DNA of 64,000 bases, taken from contig JAFRHL010000037.1 in assembly GCA_017433295.1 (NCBI GenBank), positions 62,001-126,000 on the forward strand, in the 5' to 3' direction. The position numbers and the translations under genes are program-made. This document shows, in pieces, positions 59,689 through 64,000 of this stretch (position 1 is its first letter; each line of letters opens with the position of its first letter). The DNA comes from Eubacterium sp. Lineage in GTDB: Bacteria; Bacillota; Clostridia; Lachnospirales; Lachnospiraceae. The notes under the pieces are model-generated. The model was given only the letters and a program-made list of their open reading frames with translations, had not been told where the DNA came from and did not search any database.

Positions 59689-61002
59689 ATGGAACAGTAT
59701 ATTATGAAGGGCGGCAGTCCTCTGGTTGGCGAGGTAGTTATTGGCGGCGCGAAGAATGCGGCTTTGGGTATTCTGGCATCTGCCATCATGACGGATGGAG
59801 AGTGTCTTATTGATAATATGCCCGATGTCAGAGATATTAACGTTCTCCTTCATGCCATGGAGGGAATCGGAGCGCGGGTCGTAAGGAAAGGACTCCATGA
59901 AGTACTGATCAGCGGAAAGAGTATTGACTCCGGCGGCGGCCTGGTGGTCGATAATGAGTATATAAGAAAGATAAGAGCTTCCTATTACCTGATAGGAGCT
60001 TTGCTTGGAAAGTATAAGAAGGCCCAGGTGGTCCTCCCCGGAGGCTGTGATATCGGAAGCAGACCCATAGACCAGCATCTGAAGGGATTTCGGGCTCTGG
60101 GAGCCAATGTTAAGATCGAACATGGAATGATCATTGCCCAGGCAGACCACCTGAGGGGAAACCACATATATCTGGATGTAGTCTCCGTAGGTGCCACCAT
60201 CAACATCATGATGGCGGCTTCCATGGCGGACGGGAATACCATCATTGAGAATGCCGCCAAGGAGCCCCATATCGTTGACGTGGCCAACTTTTTGAACAGC
60301 ATGGGGGCCAATATCAAGGGCGCCGGTACAGATGTTATCCGGATCAAAGGGGTTACCCGTTTCCACAACACGGAGTATTCGATTATTCCGGACCAGATCG
60401 AGGCGGGAACCTTTATGATGGCTGCGGCGGCTACTCATGGAGATATTCTTGTGAAGAATGTCATTCCCAAGCATCTTGAGGCCATTTCTGCCAAGCTCAC
60501 TGAGATCGGGGCAGAGGTGGAGGAATCGGACGACGCTGTCCGGGTCGTGGCCACCAGAAGGCTCAAGCACACCCAGATCAAGACCCTTCCCTATCCGGGA
60601 TTTCCTACGGATATGCAGCCCCAGATGGCCATAACTCTGGGCCTGTCCAAGGGCACAAGTATTATTACCGAGAGCATCTTTGAGAACCGATTCCGCTATG
60701 TGGAGGAGCTTCGGCGCATGGGTGCGAATTTTAAAGTGACCGACGGCAACACGGCCATTATTACGGGCGTGGAGAGATATACAGGCGCCGTGGTGGCGGC
60801 ACCGGATCTGCGGGCCGGAGCAGCCCTGGTAATCGCGGGACTTGCCGCGGAAGGCTATACCACCGTAACCCAGATCGGTTATATTCAAAGAGGCTATGAG
60901 CGCTTTGATGAGAAGCTCAGGGAACTGGGGGGCATGATCGAGAAGGTCGATTCCGAGAAGGATGCCAACAAGTTCCGTTTTAAAACAGGAACAGCCAACT
61001 GA
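59689..61002 (+). CDS. murA: UDP-N-acetylglucosamine 1-carboxyvinyltransferase
   Basis: 437 residues, an EPSP-synthase-fold protein. The N-terminus is GGSPLVGEVVIGGAKNAALGILASAIM with the substrate Lys-Asn. The fosfomycin-sensitive active Cys is in LPGGCDIGSRPID near residue 118. FPTDMQPQMAITL and ERYTGAVVAAPDLRAGAALVIAGL follow. It makes UDP-GlcNAc-enolpyruvate, the first committed peptidoglycan step. AGAGGTG precedes the ATG. Confidence 0.96.
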   Translation: MEQYIMKGGSPLVGEVVIGGAKNAALGILASAIMTDGECLIDNMPDVRDINVLLHAMEGIGARVVRKGLHEVLISGKSIDSGGGLVVDNEYIRKIRASYYLIGALLGKYKKAQVVLPGGCDIGSRPIDQHLKGFRALGANVKIEHGMIIAQADHLRGNHIYLDVVSVGATINIMMAASMADGNTIIENAAKEPHIVDVANFLNSMGANIKGAGTDVIRIKGVTRFHNTEYSIIPDQIEAGTFMMAAAATHGDILVKNVIPKHLEAISAKLTEIGAEVEESDDAVRVVATRRLKHTQIKTLPYPGFPTDMQPQMAITLGLSKGTSIITESIFENRFRYVEELRRMGANFKVTDGNTAIITGVERYTGAVVAAPDLRAGAALVIAGLAAEGYTTVTQIGYIQRGYERFDEKLRELGGMIEKVDSEKDANKFRFKTGTAN

Positions 61003-61075
61003 TCCATAAGAGGATTGCCGGACTGTTCCCAAGGATAAGAAACTATGTCACCGCCGGTGACGGATTGGAGAATAA

Positions 61076-62263
61076 ATGGAAAGAAAGTTATTTACATCAG
61101 AGTCTGTAACAGAGGGACATCCGGATAAGATGTGTGATCAGATCTCTGATGCCATATTAGATGCCCTGATGGAGAAGGACCCCATGAGCCGGGTTGCCTG
61201 TGAGACTTCCGTTACAACAGGCCTTGTCCTGGTCATGGGAGAAATCACCACCGATGCTTATGTGGATATTCAGAAGATCGTCCGGGATACAGTCCGGGAC
61301 ATTGGATATACCAGAGGCAAGTTCGGATTTGACGCGGACACCTGCGGCGTTCTGGTGGCTCTGGACGAACAGTCCTCGGATATTGCCATGGGCGTGGATA
61401 AGGCCCTGGAGGCAAAGGAAAACAAGATGTCAGATGAGGAGCTGGAGGCCATCGGAGCCGGTGACCAGGGAATGATGTTCGGATATGCCACCAACGAGAC
61501 CCAGGAGTATATGCCCTATCCCATCTGGCTGGCCCATAAGCTGTCAAGGCAGCTTACAAAGGTCAGAAAGGACGGCACGCTGCCCTATCTCCGTCCCGAC
61601 GGCAAAACCCAGGTCACCGTTGAGTATGACGTGGAAGGAAGACCCTCAAGGCTTGATGCCGTGGTCCTTTCCACCCAGCATGACCCGGATGTGACCCAGG
61701 AGCAGATCCGCCGGGATATAAAGAAGTATGTATTTGATGTCATCCTTCCTCCGGATATGGTGGATGAGGAGACCAGCTTTTTCATCAACCCCACAGGCCG
61801 GTTTGTCATCGGCGGCCCCCACGGGGACAGCGGCCTGACAGGCCGTAAGATCATTGTCGACACCTACGGCGGATATGCCCGCCACGGCGGCGGAGCCTTC
61901 TCGGGCAAGGACTGTACCAAGGTGGACAGAAGCGCTGCCTATGCAGCAAGATACGTTGCCAAGAACATTGTGGCGGCAGGACTTGCCGACAAGTGTGAGA
62001 TCCAGTTATCCTACGCCATAGGCGTTGCCCGTCCCACCTCCATCATGGTGGATACCTTCGGCACGGGAAAGATCTCTGAGGAAGATCTGGTAGCCATGAT
62101 CCGGGAACAGTTTGACCTGCGCCCGGCAGGCATCATAAAGATGCTTGACCTGCGCCGGCCCATCTATAAACAGACCGCAGCCTACGGACATTTCGGAAGA
62201 GACGATCTGGATCTTCCCTGGGAGAAGACCGATAAAGCGGAAGACCTGAAAAAGTATTTATAA
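61076..62263 (+). CDS. metK: S-adenosylmethionine synthetase
   Basis: 395 residues. [22 protein letters not shown] holds the ATP/metal site; the central [21 protein letters not shown] and the loop [21 protein letters not shown] follow. [23 protein letters not shown] lies near residue 280. It joins methionine and ATP to make SAM. GGAGAATA precedes the ATG. I found no SAM riboswitch in the short 73-base gap upstream. Confidence 0.97.
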   Translation: MERKLFTSESVTEGHPDKMCDQISDAILDALMEKDPMSRVACETSVTTGLVLVMGEITTDAYVDIQKIVRDTVRDIGYTRGKFGFDADTCGVLVALDEQSSDIAMGVDKALEAKENKMSDEELEAIGAGDQGMMFGYATNETQEYMPYPIWLAHKLSRQLTKVRKDGTLPYLRPDGKTQVTVEYDVEGRPSRLDAVVLSTQHDPDVTQEQIRRDIKKYVFDVILPPDMVDEETSFFINPTGRFVIGGPHGDSGLTGRKIIVDTYGGYARHGGGAFSGKDCTKVDRSAAYAARYVAKNIVAAGLADKCEIQLSYAIGVARPTSIMVDTFGTGKISEEDLVAMIREQFDLRPAGIIKMLDLRRPIYKQTAAYGHFGRDDLDLPWEKTDKAEDLKKYL

Positions 62264-62319
62264 TCAGATAGCTTCGATGGGGCTTGAAGATCCCTGTTGA
62301 ATTTGCTTAAAAGATGTAT

Positions 62320-62342
62320 CCTGGCGGCACAGCTGCCAGGAT
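62320..62342 (+). promoter_or_regulatory. Stem-loop upstream of coaBC
   Basis: TCCTGGC-GC pairs with GC-GCCAGGA around a short loop; no T-run follows. It could shape the metK-coaBC transcript. Confidence 0.35.
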
Positions 62343-62428
62343 TCTTCGATTATAGAAGGATTAAAAGCTGCCGGGCAATCGCCGGGAGGATTTCGATTGA
62401 TTGGAATAAGGAAGGTGGAGAAAAGATT

Positions 62429-63640
62429 ATGTTAAAGGGAAAGACCGTTGTCCTGGGTGTGACAGGAAGTATCGCGGCTTATAAGATTGCAGGTCTTGCC
62501 AGCATGCTGGTCAAGGCCCACGCTGATGTACATGTCATTATGACCAAAAACGCTGTGAATTTCATCAATCCCATTACCTTTGAGACATTGACCAGTCATA
62601 AATGTCTAGTGGATACATTTGACCGCAATTTTGAATTTCATGTAAGCCATGTGTCACTGGCCCAGAAGGCGGATATCATGATGATCGCCCCCGCCTCGGC
62701 CAATGTGATCGGAAAGGTGGCCCACGGGATCGCGGATGATATGCTCACCACAACCATTATGGCCTGTTCCGGCAAGGTGATGTTTTCCCCGGCCATGAAT
62801 GTGCATATGTACGAAAATCCCATATTACAGGATAACCTGAATACACTGCGCAGGTACGGCTATGAGGTCATTGAGCCGGCCGTGGGCTACCTGGCCTGCG
62901 GAGATACAGGAGCCGGAAAGATGCCCGAGCCGGAAGTCCTCTTCCAGTACATTTTAAGAGAGATTGCCTGTGAGAAGGATATGCAGGGCATCAGGCTGAT
63001 GGTGACCGCCGGACCCACCAGGGAGTCTCTGGACCCCGTCCGTTTTATCACAAATCATTCCACAGGGAAGATGGGATATGCCATCGCCAGGAGGGCCATG
63101 CTCAGGGGGGCGGAGGTCACCCTAATCTCCGGGCCCGTTTCCCTGGATCCGGTTCCCTTTGTAAAGATGGTGCCGATTGTCACGGCGGAGGACATGTTCC
63201 GGGCCGTGAGCGAGGATTTTGAAAAGCAGGATATACTGATCAAGTCAGCGGCGGTGGCCGATTACCGGCCGGCGGTGGTCAGTGATGAAAAGGTAAAGAA
63301 AAAAGATGGCGATATGTCCATCGCTCTTGAGAGGACAAAGGATATTCTCGGATACATCGGACAGAATCGCAGAGACGATCAGGTGATCTGCGGCTTCTCC
63401 ATGGAAACTCAGAACATGCTGGAGAATTCCCGTAAAAAACTCAAAAAGAAGAATTTAGATATGATCATCGCCAACAATCTGAAAGAGCAAGGCGCCGGAT
63501 TCGGTACGGACACCAACCGGGTGACCATCATCTCAGAAAAGGAAGAGAAGACCCCGGGCCTTCTGTCCAAGGAGGAAGTGGCGGATGTGATCCTTGATGA
63601 GATCCTGCTGCTGCTGAAAAAGAAACAGAGTTCTGAATAA
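62429..63640 (+). CDS. coaBC: Bifunctional phosphopantothenoylcysteine decarboxylase/phosphopantothenate-cysteine ligase
   Basis: The ATG at 62429 follows AAGGTGGAG and gives 403 residues, the normal length; a TTG reading from 62297 adds 44 unrelated residues. The CoaC flavoprotein half (1-180) has VTGSIAAYKIAGLASML, the active His in HVSHVSLAQKADIMMIAPASAN, PAMNVHMYENP and the Cys loop YLACGDTGAGKMPEP. The CoaB half (about 185-400) has VTAGPTRESLDPVRFITNHSTGKMG, AAVADYRP and the Lys-rich RKKLKKKNLDMIIANN. It carries out two consecutive steps of coenzyme A synthesis. Confidence 0.95.
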   Translation: MLKGKTVVLGVTGSIAAYKIAGLASMLVKAHADVHVIMTKNAVNFINPITFETLTSHKCLVDTFDRNFEFHVSHVSLAQKADIMMIAPASANVIGKVAHGIADDMLTTTIMACSGKVMFSPAMNVHMYENPILQDNLNTLRRYGYEVIEPAVGYLACGDTGAGKMPEPEVLFQYILREIACEKDMQGIRLMVTAGPTRESLDPVRFITNHSTGKMGYAIARRAMLRGAEVTLISGPVSLDPVPFVKMVPIVTAEDMFRAVSEDFEKQDILIKSAAVADYRPAVVSDEKVKKKDGDMSIALERTKDILGYIGQNRRDDQVICGFSMETQNMLENSRKKLKKKNLDMIIANNLKEQGAGFGTDTNRVTIISEKEEKTPGLLSKEEVADVILDEILLLLKKKQSSE

Positions 63641-63686
63641 GAGCTATGATCATCTTGATCATTCCGATTAAAGAAGGAATACTATA

Positions 63687-64000
63687 ATGGTTAAAAATAA
63701 GAAAATATCAGTTGTTTATGAAGACGAAGCTGTCATAGTGTGTGAGAAACCCGCCGGTATGCCTGTGCAGTCTGATAAAAGCAGGGATATGGATCTGCAG
63801 ACTTATCTGAAGCATAAGATCTATGAAAGGCAGGACTCCGGAGAGGAACCTTTCCTGGAGGCGGTCCACCGTCTTGACCGGCCTGTGGGGGGACTTATGG
63901 TATTTGCCAGGTCTAAAGAGGCGGCTGCGGCCCTGGGAAAACAGATCGAAAATAATGAATTTGAAAAGTGTTATCAGGCTGTGGTCTGCGGAAGTCCTGC
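63687..64000 (+). CDS. RluA-family pseudouridine synthase (partial, runs off the end)
   Basis: The first 104 codons are present, from the ATG at 63687 with AAGAAGGA about 9 bases upstream. It reads VVYEDEAVIVCEKPAGMPVQ, then the catalytic motif VHRLDRPVGGLMVFARS near residue 70, where Asp is the nucleophile. Without an N-terminal S4 domain it resembles the short RluA-like synthases that modify rRNA or tRNA uridines. The C-terminal half is outside the window, so the target cannot be judged. Confidence 0.88.
   Translation, partial: MVKNKKISVVYEDEAVIVCEKPAGMPVQSDKSRDMDLQTYLKHKIYERQDSGEEPFLEAVHRLDRPVGGLMVFARSKEAAAALGKQIENNEFEKCYQAVVCGSP

Noticed and set aside
59659-61032. 457-codon minus-strand ORF opposite murA
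   Set aside because: Antisense shadow of MurA; no recognisable domain or start signal.
61003-61075. SAM riboswitch or T-box upstream of metK
   Set aside because: The gap is only 73 bases and shows none of the conserved riboswitch or T-box elements.
62297-62428. N-terminal extension of CoaBC
   Set aside because: The extra 44 residues have no family counterpart and cross a stem-loop; AAGGTGGAG supports ATG 62429.

Overview
The window reads as a chromosomal segment of an anaerobic gut Firmicute, most likely a member of the Lachnospiraceae (Blautia-like; genus not provable from this sequence). The grounds are protein style and gene order: a YesM/YesN two-component pair beside a sugar ABC transporter, a small basic membrane protein before dnaE and pfkA, an uvrC-hprK-glucokinase-murB-whiA-HPr cluster, strong AAGGAGG ribosome sites, and many short palindromic repeats. 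I see no rRNA, tRNA, CRISPR array, prophage or intact insertion sequence.

Layout. 0-14.0 kb is an L-rhamnose locus: the end of an ABC ATPase gene, two permeases and a lipoprotein receptor; a divergent histidine kinase/AraC regulator pair; then a FucI-like isomerase, mutarotase RhaM, kinase RhaB, aldolase RhaD, a TetR-like regulator, a Nudix enzyme and lactaldehyde reductase FucO. Together they would import L-rhamnose, convert it to DHAP plus L-lactaldehyde, and reduce the latter to 1,2-propanediol. 14.0-18.5 kb holds a TrmB-like regulator with its own operator, diaminopimelate decarboxylase, a HAD phosphatase, a cyclophilin and an HPr-like protein. 18.5-23.8 kb holds an S8 peptidase, a GlcD-type FAD oxidoreductase with a matching GntR regulator and operator, and a DeoR regulator. 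23.9-28.9 kb is a small membrane protein, dnaE and pfkA.

28.9-38.0 kb is an accessory stretch: two XRE regulators, an Rpn-family nuclease, a candidate small RNA, an orphan LytTR response regulator with a translationally coupled 44-residue ORF, and a 1443-residue secreted Ig-like surface protein. LytTR-type boxes lie before the surface gene, and its reading frame continues past the stop into a decayed CAP domain.

38.0-64.0 kb is mostly core: an MmcQ-alkyltransferase fusion, GNAT, a second iron alcohol dehydrogenase, rpe, an Mrp ATPase, ftsH, uvrC, hprK, glucokinase, murB, whiA, a Crh-like HPr (Asp15, Ser46), a zinc-ribbon membrane protein, fruK-fruA, a phosphatase, a GlgB-like probable pseudoenzyme, a HIT protein, a flavin reductase, murA, metK, coaBC and a partial RluA.

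The most interesting signals are repeats. Three copies of a structured core keep two 20-base blocks while the flanking stems change sequence but stay complementary; two copies sit inside MITE-like elements with shared 18-bp terminal inverted repeats. A separate 27-bp REP-like palindrome occurs in inverted pairs that have written the same C-terminal peptide onto FtsH and the TrmB-like regulator. A third hairpin family occurs twice as terminators.
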